The position numbers were made by a program, and so were the translations under genes. Of a DNA stretch of 64,000 nt, positions 42,905 through 51,580 are shown one piece after another (the stretch's first letter is position 1; each line of letters opens with the position of its first letter). Under the pieces are notes generated by a model that ran no database searches, had not been told where the DNA came from, and worked only from the letters and a program-made list of their open reading frames with translations. Origin of the DNA: JAAYCI01 sp047972265 (lineage in GTDB: Bacteria; Bacillota; Clostridia; Oscillospirales; Ruminococcaceae); contig JBKEAM010000112.1 in the NCBI GenBank assembly GCA_047972265.1, positions 8,573-72,572 on the forward strand, written 5' to 3'.

Positions 42905-42933
42905 AAAACCCCCGCCATATGGGCGGGGGTTTA
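42905..42933 (-). terminator. Terminator of the GT2 gene
   Basis: AAAACCCCCGCC and GGCGGGGGTTT form a stem around a short ATATG loop, 12 bases past the stop of the minus-strand glycosyltransferase. Confidence 0.85.
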
Positions 42934-42944
42934 TTATATACTTA

Positions 42945-44183
42945 TTAGTCGGCGGCCGCACTATGCTCTATAACTTCCCATTTGGTCTTTTTAAAGAAGA
43001 GGCAAAGCAAAGAAATAGGCATCCAGCTAAGCAAAAACAAAGAGAACAGCGCAATGCCCTTTACCATGTCTTTTAAATGGGGACGGGCGTTCATGACCAC
43101 TACAAGGCCGGCAAAAGCGGCACAGCCCAATACCAAAAGCAGGCATACACCAGCCACCAGCCATATGCCCCATGCCAGAGGGATAAGATTAAATACCACA
43201 ATGCCATAGGCGCTTAACACAAGGCTTGCAAGGCCGCTTAAAAGCGAAAACAACTGAAAACCAGGGGCTATATAGGCCAGCGCCATATCAAAAGCAACCA
43301 TGCTTTTGTTTTTAACAGCGTAAGACAAAAGCTGGGGGAAATACCCTTCCATGCCCTGTACAAACCCGGTGCACCAACGGCGGCGCTGTTTCCAGCTTTG
43401 CACAAAGGTAAGGGGCAATTCGTCAAAATACACGGCGTCTGCAATATAGTGCACTTTTTCGCCCATCAACACGCTTTGGCCTGTAAACTCGTAATCTTCT
43501 GTCATGGTGGTGGTGCGCCAGCCGCCCATTTGGGCAAGCAGAGGCAGAGAAACCATAAACCCACTGCCAACCAGCAGGCTGGAAAGACCCAAGGCCTCGC
43601 GCCCGCCGTTATAAAACCGGTTTACAATCCAGTAATACACCGCATACATAGCTGTCATGGTGGTTTGGGTGGGGTTTTTTGCCTCGCGGCGGCCCTGCGC
43701 CAAATTGGCGCCGCCCTGATAGGCATTGTTCATTTTATTTAAAAAGTCTGGTTGTACAAGGTTATCTGCATCAAATACGCACATGGCATCGTATTTGCCG
43801 CTGTCTATCAGCATATCGCCTATTTGTGCCAGTACATCCCCTTTGGCATGTATGGTGCCCTTAGGGTCAAACACCAATGCACCATGCTGCAAAGCAATCT
43901 CGCGGGTATCATCGGTGCAGTTATTGGGGGCCACATAAACATCGAACATATCGCGGGGATAATCCTGTGCCAAGAGGCTGTCTACCAGCCTGCCAATTAC
44001 ACTGCGCTCGTTGCGGGCGGCTATTACCACCGCAAAACGGGTTTTAGGATCGACTTGATTATATGGTTTGTTCTTTTTAAGCCCAAAAAAACCGATGATG
44101 CAAAACCATACACCATACAGTGCAAACAAACCACCCAATATCATTAAAATATTCATTAAAACCGTAAAGGTTTGATGTGCCAT
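42945..44183 (-). CDS. Family 2 membrane glycosyltransferase
   Basis: The protein has 412 residues from ATG 44183, preceded by AAGGAGG. An N-terminal helix (LMILGGLFALYGVWFCIIG) is followed by the GT-A domain: AVVIAARNE, CVFDADNLVQPDF (D-x-D), TEDYEFTG and QSWKQRRRWCTG, the processive-type QxxRW motif. Three or four helices follow (FQLFSLLSGLASLVLSAYG; LLLVLGCAAFAGLVVV). This is the general plan of cellulose/hyaluronan/poly-GlcNAc synthase-like enzymes. It lies alone with its own terminator and is not part of the 1-18 kb locus. The product is unknown. Confidence 0.9.
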   Translation of the reverse strand: MAHQTFTVLMNILMILGGLFALYGVWFCIIGFFGLKKNKPYNQVDPKTRFAVVIAARNERSVIGRLVDSLLAQDYPRDMFDVYVAPNNCTDDTREIALQHGALVFDPKGTIHAKGDVLAQIGDMLIDSGKYDAMCVFDADNLVQPDFLNKMNNAYQGGANLAQGRREAKNPTQTTMTAMYAVYYWIVNRFYNGGREALGLSSLLVGSGFMVSLPLLAQMGGWRTTTMTEDYEFTGQSVLMGEKVHYIADAVYFDELPLTFVQSWKQRRRWCTGFVQGMEGYFPQLLSYAVKNKSMVAFDMALAYIAPGFQLFSLLSGLASLVLSAYGIVVFNLIPLAWGIWLVAGVCLLLVLGCAAFAGLVVVMNARPHLKDMVKGIALFSLFLLSWMPISLLCLFFKKTKWEVIEHSAAAD

Positions 44184-44313
44184 AAAAGATCCTCCTTCCA
44201 TTGGCGCAAAACAGGGGCGTTTTTTAGCCTCTATGTTATAAAACGATTCTCAGCACAAAATAATTTCAAATTTATACTAAATTAAATTTAAAACCATTCT
44301 CACCCTGAATCTG

Positions 44314-44376
44314 TGCAGGCTTACCGGCATAGCCTTGGCCACGGGGTTGCCCCGCAGGCTGGTGTAACCCGCTGCA
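44314..44376. ncRNA. Long interrupted hairpin, possible structured RNA or GT2 leader element
   Basis: Four nested helices line up: TGCAG/CTGCA, TTAC/GTAA, AGCC/GGCT and CGGGG/CCCCG with a three-base TTG loop, separated by internal loops. It sits about 130 bases upstream of the GT2 start. It could be the 5' leader of that gene, a small RNA or an intergenic repeat. The strand is undetermined. Confidence 0.35.
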
Positions 44377-44704
44377 TATTTGTTTAAAGATGACTTTTTA
44401 AAAGTAAGCAACCATATAACAAAACAATAAATTTTCTTTATTGTTTAAGTAAAACAAATTTACTTGTTGCTTGGGCAAAGTATACCTCTGCGGCGAATAA
44501 AAATCAAGTTTCCTCGTAAATTTTTTATACTTTTTACCTTTTTAAAGCTTTGACTTTTCTTTGCTTTTACATACGTAGTATTTTACCTGCTTTGCTCTAT
44601 TTTATAAAAAATTGATTTGCCCACCTTTTTACCATTTGTTTTGCTATGCTGTAAATATACAAACCGGAAATAAACATATACGTGACACAGCAGCAAAAGA
44701 AGGC

Positions 44705-44749
44705 AAAAAAACAGGGCCTATTGGATTACCCAATAGGCCCTGTTTTTTT
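44705..44749 (-). terminator. Terminator of the lysS-ruvX-ECF run
   Basis: AACAGGGCCTATTG and CAATAGGCCCTGTT form a strong stem flanked by A and T tracts of seven bases, just after the ECF gene on the minus strand. Confidence 0.9.
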
Positions 44750-44761
44750 GTAAAATAATTT

Positions 44762-45304
44762 TTAGCGCTTTTTTGCGCGAAGCTGAGGTGCGGGCACAAG
44801 GCCAGATTTTTCGATAGCAAGTACCAGCAGCGGCAACAATACCAGTTGGAGGACGATACCGGGCAAGCCCGTTACAAAAAGCCCTGTAAAAAAGATTTGC
44901 AGGGTATAGGATTCTCCCCCTGTTAGCATAAGCAGAGTATTTAATAAACCATATGCCACACGCCCCGCCAACATAGCCAGCACCAAAGAAAGGTTGATGT
45001 TCCACCGGCAGCGGCGGTACAAAAAACCTGCTGCCAGGCCATATATGGCAAGCTCTGTTACCATGCCCGGCAGGTAAGCCACCGGCGGCATAGAAAAAAT
45101 GAGGCTGGATAAAATGGGGGTTACCACCCCCGCCGCAAAGCCCCACTGCCAGCCACACAATAAACCGCACAGCAATACCGGAATATGCATTGGCAAAAGC
45201 AACTGCCCCGCACCCGGTACAGCATGCAGTGCCTGCGGCAGGGCAAGCCCCAGCCCCACGCAAAGTGCGGCAAAAATAAGATCTCTCAGGGGCTTATTTT
45301 TCAT
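44762..45304 (-). CDS. ECF transporter S component
   Basis: The protein has 180 residues from ATG 45304, after CGGAGAT. About six hydrophobic segments are seen: DLIFAALCVGLGLALPQAL, MHIPVLLCGLLCGWQWGF, AAGVVTPILSSLIFSMPP and more. The APxxHxxxxG-like and GxxxxG-type packing suits the PF12822-like substrate-capture subunits of energy-coupling-factor vitamin transporters. No EcfA/EcfT genes are adjacent, which is usual for group II systems that share one energising module. Substrate (a vitamin) cannot be read here. Confidence 0.85.
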   Translation of the reverse strand: MKNKPLRDLIFAALCVGLGLALPQALHAVPGAGQLLLPMHIPVLLCGLLCGWQWGFAAGVVTPILSSLIFSMPPVAYLPGMVTELAIYGLAAGFLYRRCRWNINLSLVLAMLAGRVAYGLLNTLLMLTGGESYTLQIFFTGLFVTGLPGIVLQLVLLPLLVLAIEKSGLVPAPQLRAKKR

Positions 45305-45329
45305 GGATAAATCTCCGGTTCTTTTAAAA

Positions 45330-45758
45330 TCAATCTGCCTTAGGGGCATTTCGGCGGTAAACAAGGTAGCTTTCCAGCAGTACCGTTGCGGCCACTGCAT
45401 CTTCTACCTCTTTGCGTTTTTTGCCAAAGGTGCCGCTTTCTGTAAGCAGGTTGTTTGCCGTTTTGGTGGTGTTGCGCTCGTCCCAATATTCTACCGGAAT
45501 TTCCAGTATCGACTGCAAAATGCCGCCAAGCTTACGGCTTTTGCCTGCGCGCGGGCCTTCGGTACCATCCATATTAAGGGGCAGACCTATTACCACCATA
45601 CCTACCTCAAACTCTCGGGTTGCATATACAATTTTTTCGGCCGCTTTGGCCATACTTTTTTCGTGTATTACACCCACCGGGCTTGCCAGCGTTTCGGTAC
45701 GGTCACACACCGAAATACCGGTTTTAGCCTCGCCATAATCAACCGCCATAATTTTCAT
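45330..45758 (-). CDS. ruvX: Putative Holliday junction resolvase / pre-16S rRNA nuclease RuvX (YqgF)
   Basis: The 142-residue RNase H-fold protein shows the catalytic acidic residues in MAVDYGEAKTGIS, VVIGLPLNMDGTEGPRA and VEYWDERNTTKTAN. YqgF was first proposed as a Holliday junction resolvase and is known in E. coli to help trim the 5' end of 16S rRNA. It lies between lysS, 12 bases upstream, and the ECF gene, 25 bases downstream. Confidence 0.93.
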   Translation of the reverse strand: MKIMAVDYGEAKTGISVCDRTETLASPVGVIHEKSMAKAAEKIVYATREFEVGMVVIGLPLNMDGTEGPRAGKSRKLGGILQSILEIPVEYWDERNTTKTANNLLTESGTFGKKRKEVEDAVAATVLLESYLVYRRNAPKAD

Positions 45759-45770
45759 GTACAGGTTCTC

Positions 45771-47348
45771 CTATTCTTCGGCTTCGGCGTTTTTGGCGCC
45801 CAGCACCGCCTCGGGCTTCATGGTGGGGAACAACAGTACATCGCGGATAGATGTTTGCCCTGTAACCAGCATTACAAACCTGTCTACCCCTATACCAATG
45901 CCGCCCGTTGGGGGCATACCATACTCCAGCGCGCGCAAAAAGTCTTCGTCTACGCCGCTCGCCTCATCATCGCCCTGCTGACGCAAAAACTCCTGATACT
46001 CAAAACGGGTGCGTTGATCGATCGGGTCATTCAGTTCGCTAAAGGCGTTGGCGTATTCAGACCCTGCAATAAACAGCTCAAACCGCTCTGTATAGGCGGG
46101 GTCACTTGGGTCTTTTTTGGCTAGGGGAGAAATTTCTACCGGATGCCCATAAACAAAGGTGGGCTGGCGCAGTTCTTTTTCGCAATATTCTTCAAAGAAC
46201 AGGTTTAAAATATCGCCCTTGGCATGGCGGTCTTCATACTCCAAATGGCGTTCGTCTGCCAGTTTTTTAGCGGCGGCGGTATCGGCCACCTGGTCAAAAT
46301 CTACCCCGGCAAATTTACGCACCGCATCGCGCATGCTCATGCGGGCAAAGGGTTCTTCTAGGTTAATTTCTTCTTCGCCCAAAGTAATAAGCGCCTGGCC
46401 GTCCCGCACCTTGCGGGTTACGCTGCGCATCATATCTTCGCACAGGTCCATCATGCCGTGATAATCGGTATAGGCTTGGTACAATTCCATCATGGTAAAC
46501 TCGGGGTTATGGTTTGCGTCCATACCCTCGTTGCGGAAGTTGCGGCCTATTTCGTACACACGATCAAACCCACCCACAATCAGGCGTTTTAGGTGCAGCT
46601 CTAACGCAATACGCAGGTACATGGGGATACCCAGTGTATTGTGATGAGTGATAAACGGACGCGCTGCGGCACCGCCTGCCTGCACATGCAAAACAGGGGT
46701 TTCCACCTCCATAAAACCGTGAGAATCGAAATACCGGCGCATCTCTGAGATGATTTGGCTGCGCATACGGAAGGTGCTTTTTACATCCGGGTTTACAATT
46801 AAATCTACATAGCGCTGGCGATAGCGCAGCTCTTGGTCGCGCAGACCATGCCATTTTTCCGGCAGGGGAAGCAGGCTTTTTGCAAGCAGGGTAACCTCTG
46901 TGCAGCGCACACTTATTTCTCCTGCATGGGTGCGGAATACAGTGCCCTTTATGCCAATAATATCGCCAATGTCAAACTTTTTAAAATCCGCATAGGGCTC
47001 TTCGCCCACAGCGTCGCGGCGCACATACAGCTGGATATTGCCCTCATCGTCACGCAAATCTGCAAAGCTGGCCTTGCCCATAATACGCTTGCTCATCATG
47101 CGGCCCGCCATGCATACCAGCCGGCCCTCTTCACCCTCGGCCGGCTCTACAAAATTTTGTTTTATTTCGGCCGAAAAACTGTCTTGCGGGAACTTTGTTA
47201 CCTGAAAAGGGTCTTTGCCCGCCTTTTGCAGTTCGTCCAGTTTTTCTCTTCTTATGGCCACAAGCTCGTTATACGCAGGGCCGGTTTTGGTTTCTTCCTG
47301 TGGCAGGTTGGTTTGCTCTTCGTTTACATTCACTGGTCTTTCCTCCAT
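45771..47348 (-). CDS. lysS: Lysyl-tRNA synthetase, class II
   Basis: The protein has 525 residues from ATG 47348, the codon best spaced behind CAGGAGG. The anticodon-binding OB domain (VCMAGRMMSKRIMGKASFADL in two pieces) is followed by the class II core: motif 1 around RSQIISEMRRYFDSHGFMEVE (in part), motif 2 FRNEGMDANHNPEFTMMELY and motif 3 GIGIGVDRFVMLVTG. It charges tRNA-Lys. A roughly 35-residue acidic N-terminal extension is present. A promoter-like site lies about 120 bases upstream. Confidence 0.97.
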   Translation of the reverse strand: MEERPVNVNEEQTNLPQEETKTGPAYNELVAIRREKLDELQKAGKDPFQVTKFPQDSFSAEIKQNFVEPAEGEEGRLVCMAGRMMSKRIMGKASFADLRDDEGNIQLYVRRDAVGEEPYADFKKFDIGDIIGIKGTVFRTHAGEISVRCTEVTLLAKSLLPLPEKWHGLRDQELRYRQRYVDLIVNPDVKSTFRMRSQIISEMRRYFDSHGFMEVETPVLHVQAGGAAARPFITHHNTLGIPMYLRIALELHLKRLIVGGFDRVYEIGRNFRNEGMDANHNPEFTMMELYQAYTDYHGMMDLCEDMMRSVTRKVRDGQALITLGEEEINLEEPFARMSMRDAVRKFAGVDFDQVADTAAAKKLADERHLEYEDRHAKGDILNLFFEEYCEKELRQPTFVYGHPVEISPLAKKDPSDPAYTERFELFIAGSEYANAFSELNDPIDQRTRFEYQEFLRQQGDDEASGVDEDFLRALEYGMPPTGGIGIGVDRFVMLVTGQTSIRDVLLFPTMKPEAVLGAKNAEAEE

Positions 47349-47464
47349 CATATCCTCCTGTATGGATGCCGCCAAAACATCCTTTATACCCTATTTTGCA
47401 CTTTGGCTGTTTTACAAACCATGCAGCTTTGTGTTATAGCCAAAAAACGCTGAAATATGGGTGT

Positions 47465-47494
47465 ATTATACTATTTTACGGGGTAAATGTACAA
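47465..47494 (-). promoter_or_regulatory. Candidate lysS promoter
   Basis: On the minus strand TTGTAC, 18 bases, and a perfect TATAAT. The -35 is only half-matching. Confidence 0.5.
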
Positions 47495-47650
47495 TGTTGT
47501 AATAAGAAAACGCAGGGCAAAACACCCGTAAATGCCAAGTTTTATTGCTTTGTACAGGGCATATTGGTTTTGCCTGTTACGCTATTTACTCTGCTTTTAA
47601 AACAGGGTGGCATAAAGAAACTGCACTTTATACCGAATTAACAGTATAAC

Positions 47651-47683
47651 ACAAAACCGTCTTTGTAAAAAAGACAGTTTTGT
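47651..47683 (-). terminator. Terminator of the GNAT gene at 47707
   Basis: AAAACCGTCTTT and AAAGACAGTTTT form a stem with one mismatch and A/T flanks. Confidence 0.7.
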
Positions 47684-47706
47684 ACTGTACAATTGCTTTT
47701 AGGCTG

Positions 47707-48081
47707 CTACCCAAAATACTTTTGCTGCATGCCCGCGCCTGCCCCTGCACCGGGGCGCAGGCTAAAGCCGAGTTTTTGATAAAACTCTTCTTTTCCCTCT
47801 GCCGCAAAAAGCCCTATGGTTGCAATATTGCCCTTTGGGGTATGGGCGTAAATATAATCCAGCATATTTTTTACCAGCAACTTGCCCAGCCCTTTGCCCT
47901 GGTGCTGGGGCAGCACGATAACATCCTGCAAATACCAGTACATGCAGCCGTCGCCCACCAGGCGCGCAGCCGCAATTGCCTGCCCTTCTTCACGCACCAC
48001 CAGCGCATATTGCTGGCCTTTTAGCGCCGCCTGCATTTGCAGTTCTTTTGCTGTTAAGTCATTTTTTGTTATTTGCTGCAT
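47707..48081 (-). CDS. GNAT family acetyltransferase
   Basis: This is a compact 124-residue acetyltransferase. The strand ALVVREEGQAIAAARLVGD, then YLQDVIVLPQHQGKGLGKLLV with the acetyl-CoA pyrophosphate loop Q-x-x-G-x-G, and FAAEGKEEFYQKLGF are standard. A Gly/Ala-rich tail ends the protein. Substrate unknown. It stands between the greA and lysS units with a terminator on each side. Confidence 0.88.
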   Translation of the reverse strand: MQQITKNDLTAKELQMQAALKGQQYALVVREEGQAIAAARLVGDGCMYWYLQDVIVLPQHQGKGLGKLLVKNMLDYIYAHTPKGNIATIGLFAAEGKEEFYQKLGFSLRPGAGAGAGMQQKYFG

Positions 48082-48220
48082 GGTTTATCATCCTTTTGCT
48101 GCTGCATTATTTTGTTTTTATATTTTAGCATATATGTGGCGGTACGCATAAATACTTTTTAATATGGGTTGCTTTTACTAATACCAACGCACAAAAGCAG
48201 CGTATGCTGTTTTGCAAAAC

Positions 48221-48250
48221 AAAAAGAGGCCGCTAAAGCGACCTCTTTTT
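48221..48250 (-). terminator. Terminator of greA
   Basis: AAAAAGAGGCCGCT and AGCGACCTCTTTTT form a stem with one wobble, right after the greA stop on the minus strand. Confidence 0.85.
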
Positions 48251-48257
48251 ACTGCCC

Positions 48258-48743
48258 TTACAGGCTGGATTTTTCTATTTTAACAATTTCATACTCTACT
48301 ACAGCACCGGAGGGGAGATGCACTTCAATCCTGTCTCCAACACCATGACCCATTAATGCGCCACCAATGGGAGACTCATCGCTGATTTTGCCTGCCATGG
48401 GGTCTGCCTCGGTAGAGCCCACAATATCATACACATCGGTATCGCCATCGCCATCTTTTACAGTTACATGGCTGCCTACCATTACATGCTCTGTGGTAAG
48501 CTCGTCTTCATCCAGTACACGAATGTTTTTTAGCATCGCTTCCAGCTCGGCAATACGGCTTTCTACCATACCTTGCTCGTTTTTGGCCTCGTCATATTCG
48601 CTGTTCTCGCTTAGATCGCCATATCCACGCGCTACTTTTATTTTTTCTGCCACATCCTTGCGGCGCACTGTTTTAAGGGTATCCAATTCCTGTTCCAGCT
48701 TGGTAAGACCGGCATAGGTTACAACATACTCTTTTTTTTGCAT
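48258..48743 (-). CDS. greA: Transcription elongation factor GreA
   Basis: GreA rescues backtracked RNA polymerase by stimulating RNA cleavage. The 161 residues include the coiled-coil (TYAGLTKLEQELDTLKTVRR; GYGDLSENSEYDEAKNEQG with the acidic tip) and the FKBP-like C-terminal domain (SPIGGALMGHGVGDRIEV). ATG 48743 follows AAAAGGAG. A longer in-frame reading to 48803 would add a segment with no family counterpart. greA next to lysS is a common order in Firmicutes. Confidence 0.96.
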   Translation of the reverse strand: MQKKEYVVTYAGLTKLEQELDTLKTVRRKDVAEKIKVARGYGDLSENSEYDEAKNEQGMVESRIAELEAMLKNIRVLDEDELTTEHVMVGSHVTVKDGDGDTDVYDIVGSTEADPMAGKISDESPIGGALMGHGVGDRIEVHLPSGAVVEYEIVKIEKSSL

Positions 48744-48820
48744 TCCAATAAAGCTCCTTTTTGTGCCGCCGCACCCACGCAAGCAGCGCCGCAGCATTTT
48801 CAACTTGTAAAATTTACCGA

Positions 48821-48865
48821 ATACAGGATAGAAAGACGGCCATAAGCCGCCTTTCTATCCTGTAT
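48821..48865. repeat. 20-bp near-perfect inverted repeat between greA and the EF-G-like gene
   Basis: ATACAGGATAGAAAGACGGC and its partner pair at 19 of 20 positions around a short loop. Neither strand has a clean U-run after the stem. It may end the EF-G-like message or form part of the greA leader. Confidence 0.6.
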
Positions 48866-48941
48866 TATTGAGGTTATTATAGTGTATGGATGCCACCTTG
48901 TCAATAAAAGTTTTTGTACTTTTTTAACAAATGTTTTTCGA

Positions 48942-51020
48942 TTACTCCTCGTCTCCTTTGTCAACATAGAACTTTTTGGACTCTTCGATGACCTTGCTCT
49001 CCAAATTGGAGGGCAGGGGCTCGTAGCGCACAAAGGCAAATCCAAAACGTCCGCGGCCTTGTGTAAGCTGCCGCATATAGGTGGTAAAATCGTGCATCTC
49101 GCTTACGGGTACCTCGGCCTCTACACATTGCAGCCCATCTTCGGCAGGGTTCATGCCTATTACGCGCCCACGACGTTTGTTTACTTCACCCATAATATCA
49201 CCCGTATTGCCATCTGGCACATAAGCCTGCAAGGTACCAATGGGCTCTAACAAAACCGGCGAAGCATCGGGCAAAGCTGCCTTATATGCCAAACGGGCCG
49301 CCATTTTAAATGCCATTTCGGAAGAATCTACCGGGTGGTAGCTGCCATCCATCAGTGTGGCCTTTAGGCCCACTACAGGGTAACCCGCCAAAACGCCATG
49401 CTCTACCGCATCGCGCAGGCCTTTTTCTACCGCAGGGAAGAAGTTTTTGGGCACACTGCCGCCAAACACCTTTTCTTCAAATATCATTTCATCGCCGTCT
49501 GTCGGCTCAAACTCAATTACAACATCGCCAAATTGGCCATGTCCGCCGGTTTGTTTTTTATGGCGTCCGCGTGCCTGTACTTTTTTGCGCAGGGTTTCGC
49601 GGTAAGCTATACGGGGCTCGGCCAGTTCTACCTCTACCCCAAATTTATTTTTTAGTTTGGCAAGCACTGCATCCAAATGCTGCTCTCCCAAACCACTTAG
49701 CAATTGCTGCACCGTCTCGCTGTCTACCACATAAGAAAGGGTGCTGTCCTCTTCCATCAGGCGCTGAAGCGCTGAGGAAATCTTGCTTTCGTCCCCTTTT
49801 TGTTTGGGACGAAGCGCCATTGTATAGGTGGGCCGGGGGAACGAGGCTGTCTCAAAGCTTACCACATTGCCGGGCGCACACAGGGTATCTCCTGTTTTGG
49901 CGGTGGGCAGTTTGGTAACGGCGCCAATATCCCCCGCAGTAATTTCGGCGGCGTCTATCTGCTTTTTGCCCCGCATAAACAATAGCTTGCCAAGTTTTTC
50001 GTTTTCGTTTGTGCGGCTGTTTACCACGGTAGAATCGGATTTTAAAACGCCCCGCACTACCTTTATATAAGAAAGTTTGCCCACAAAAGGATCGGCCACG
50101 GTTTTAAACACATAAGCAGCCAGCGGCCCTGCGGGATCGCACTCTACCATTTGCTCGCTTTCGCCTGCTTTTGCCGCATGCCCTGCGCCGCGTTTTGCGC
50201 TGGGCAGCAGTTTATTGATGTATTTCAGCAGCATATCAACGGCTTCCATGCCGGTGGCAACACCGCAAAGTACCGGTGTAATGGTGCCCGTTTTTACCCC
50301 TATGCGCAGGCCGTCCAGCAGCTCTTCCTGGGTAAAGGCCTCACCCTCAAAAAACTTTTCCATCAAGCCTTCATCGGTTTCGGCCACTGCCTCGTACATG
50401 GCGTTTTTAAGGCCTTCCAGCCTATGACCCATATCCGGCATGGCAACCTCTGTGGCTACGCCGCCAGCGGCATAGGTATATGCTTTTTGCTCTACTACGT
50501 TTACATAAATACGGTTCCCGCCATCGTCAAACGGAACCACAACCGGGCATACCGACGGGCCAAATTCGGTTTTTAGCTGTTCAAAAACCTTATAAAAATC
50601 CGCATGCTCTGCGTCCAGTTTATTTACAAAAAACATTTTTGCATGAGATGTTTTTTCTGCCAGCTGATAGGCTTTGCGTGCGCCTACCGAAAGCCCCGAG
50701 TGAGCCGAAATTGCCACCAAAACACTTTCGGTAGCCATAATACCCTCGTAAAGGCCCAGCTCAAAATCAAATAAACCCGGTACGTCAACCAAATTGATTT
50801 TTACACTGTCGTACTCCACCGGGGCAATTGCCGAAGAAAGCGAAACTTTGCGTTTTGCTTCTTCCGGATCAAAGTCCATAGTGGTATTTCCTTCTTCCAC
50901 CCGGCCCTGACGATCTGTGGCTTTGGTGTAAAACAGCATTGCCTCAGCCAAGGTGGTTTTGCCGGCGCCATTGTGCCCAGCAAGCATGACATTGCGGATC
51001 TTTTCAGGTGCAAAGCCCAT
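48942..51020 (-). CDS. Elongation factor G-like translational GTPase
   Basis: The 692 residues cover the five EF-G domains. G1 reads GHNGAGKTTL instead of the standard AHxDAGKTT of FusA, G3 is DVPGLFDFE and G4 is NKLDAEHADF. The domain IV-V part (AYRETLRKKVQARGRHKKQ; GGHGQFGDV; GSVPKNFFPAVEKGL) is complete. The GHNGAGKT form marks the second EF-G type found beside FusA in many bacteria, whose exact task is unsettled. FusA itself should be elsewhere with the rps/tuf genes. GGGGAC precedes the start. Confidence 0.92.
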   Translation of the reverse strand: MGFAPEKIRNVMLAGHNGAGKTTLAEAMLFYTKATDRQGRVEEGNTTMDFDPEEAKRKVSLSSAIAPVEYDSVKINLVDVPGLFDFELGLYEGIMATESVLVAISAHSGLSVGARKAYQLAEKTSHAKMFFVNKLDAEHADFYKVFEQLKTEFGPSVCPVVVPFDDGGNRIYVNVVEQKAYTYAAGGVATEVAMPDMGHRLEGLKNAMYEAVAETDEGLMEKFFEGEAFTQEELLDGLRIGVKTGTITPVLCGVATGMEAVDMLLKYINKLLPSAKRGAGHAAKAGESEQMVECDPAGPLAAYVFKTVADPFVGKLSYIKVVRGVLKSDSTVVNSRTNENEKLGKLLFMRGKKQIDAAEITAGDIGAVTKLPTAKTGDTLCAPGNVVSFETASFPRPTYTMALRPKQKGDESKISSALQRLMEEDSTLSYVVDSETVQQLLSGLGEQHLDAVLAKLKNKFGVEVELAEPRIAYRETLRKKVQARGRHKKQTGGHGQFGDVVIEFEPTDGDEMIFEEKVFGGSVPKNFFPAVEKGLRDAVEHGVLAGYPVVGLKATLMDGSYHPVDSSEMAFKMAARLAYKAALPDASPVLLEPIGTLQAYVPDGNTGDIMGEVNKRRGRVIGMNPAEDGLQCVEAEVPVSEMHDFTTYMRQLTQGRGRFGFAFVRYEPLPSNLESKVIEESKKFYVDKGDEE

Positions 51021-51580
51021 ATCGTATGTCCCCTTTTTTGCTGCAGTATGGCGGAGCCATTGCCCAACAAAAGCGACAGCCCCGTTACAAGCAGCTTGCT
51101 AAAGTAAAGTAGTGCTAGCAAAATAGTATCATACTTTTGGCATAATGTCCAAATAATTACAACAAAAACTAGTTTTTTCAATGTAAAAATCAAAGCAATG
51201 CTTTTGTGCAAACTGATGAAGAGGCAGCAGTGGCGCAAAGCTCCATTACAAATGCTTTGGTGACAATTGCCTAAATACTGATTTTAAAAAAATAAACTTA
51301 AAGAATTTCTGTTTACTTGTTTGCCCACAAAAACGATGCATTACGATTTGCCAAGGCCATTATTTATTGAGCAAATAGAGTTCACCCCACTGTAGCTGTA
51401 CAAACTAAAACACACATTTTTAAGTAAACGTTTTAATTTCTTGTAACAAGCATAACAATGCATATTAAAAAACAAAACACCCCGGCATTGCCGAAGTGTT
51501 TTTACTTTACAGCAGGGCTAGGCCCTATATTTTAAACCGATTTGCGTTATACCTACTAAAACACACAGAGCAAGGACACA
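51021..51580. other. 560-base gap upstream of the EF-G-like gene
   Basis: AT-rich. It contains the terminator of the 1001-residue gene at 51474-51503. I saw no convincing promoter or coding frame in the rest. Confidence 0.6.
51474..51503 (-). terminator. Terminator of the P-type-ATPase-like gene
   Basis: On the minus strand AACACTTCGGC pairs with GCCGGGGTGTT through two wobble pairs, followed by T-rich bases. Confidence 0.8.

Larger units (their letters stand above)
44184..44761. other. 578-base noncoding gap with a structured GC-rich island
   Basis: The gap is AT-rich except for 44296-44378, which folds as an interrupted hairpin, and the terminator at its right end. No open frame of worth and no RNA family I recognise. 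Confidence 0.6.
47349..47706. other. 358-base gap: lysS promoter region and GNAT terminator
   Basis: On the minus strand the gap holds TTGTAC-18-TATAAT for lysS (47465-47494) and a terminator for the upstream GNAT gene (47651-47683). Nothing else was recognised. Confidence 0.6.

Noticed and set aside
44296..44378. c-di-GMP or c-di-AMP riboswitch before the GT2 gene
   Set aside because: The conserved core motifs of these classes could not be found on either strand. It is kept only as an unassigned structured element.
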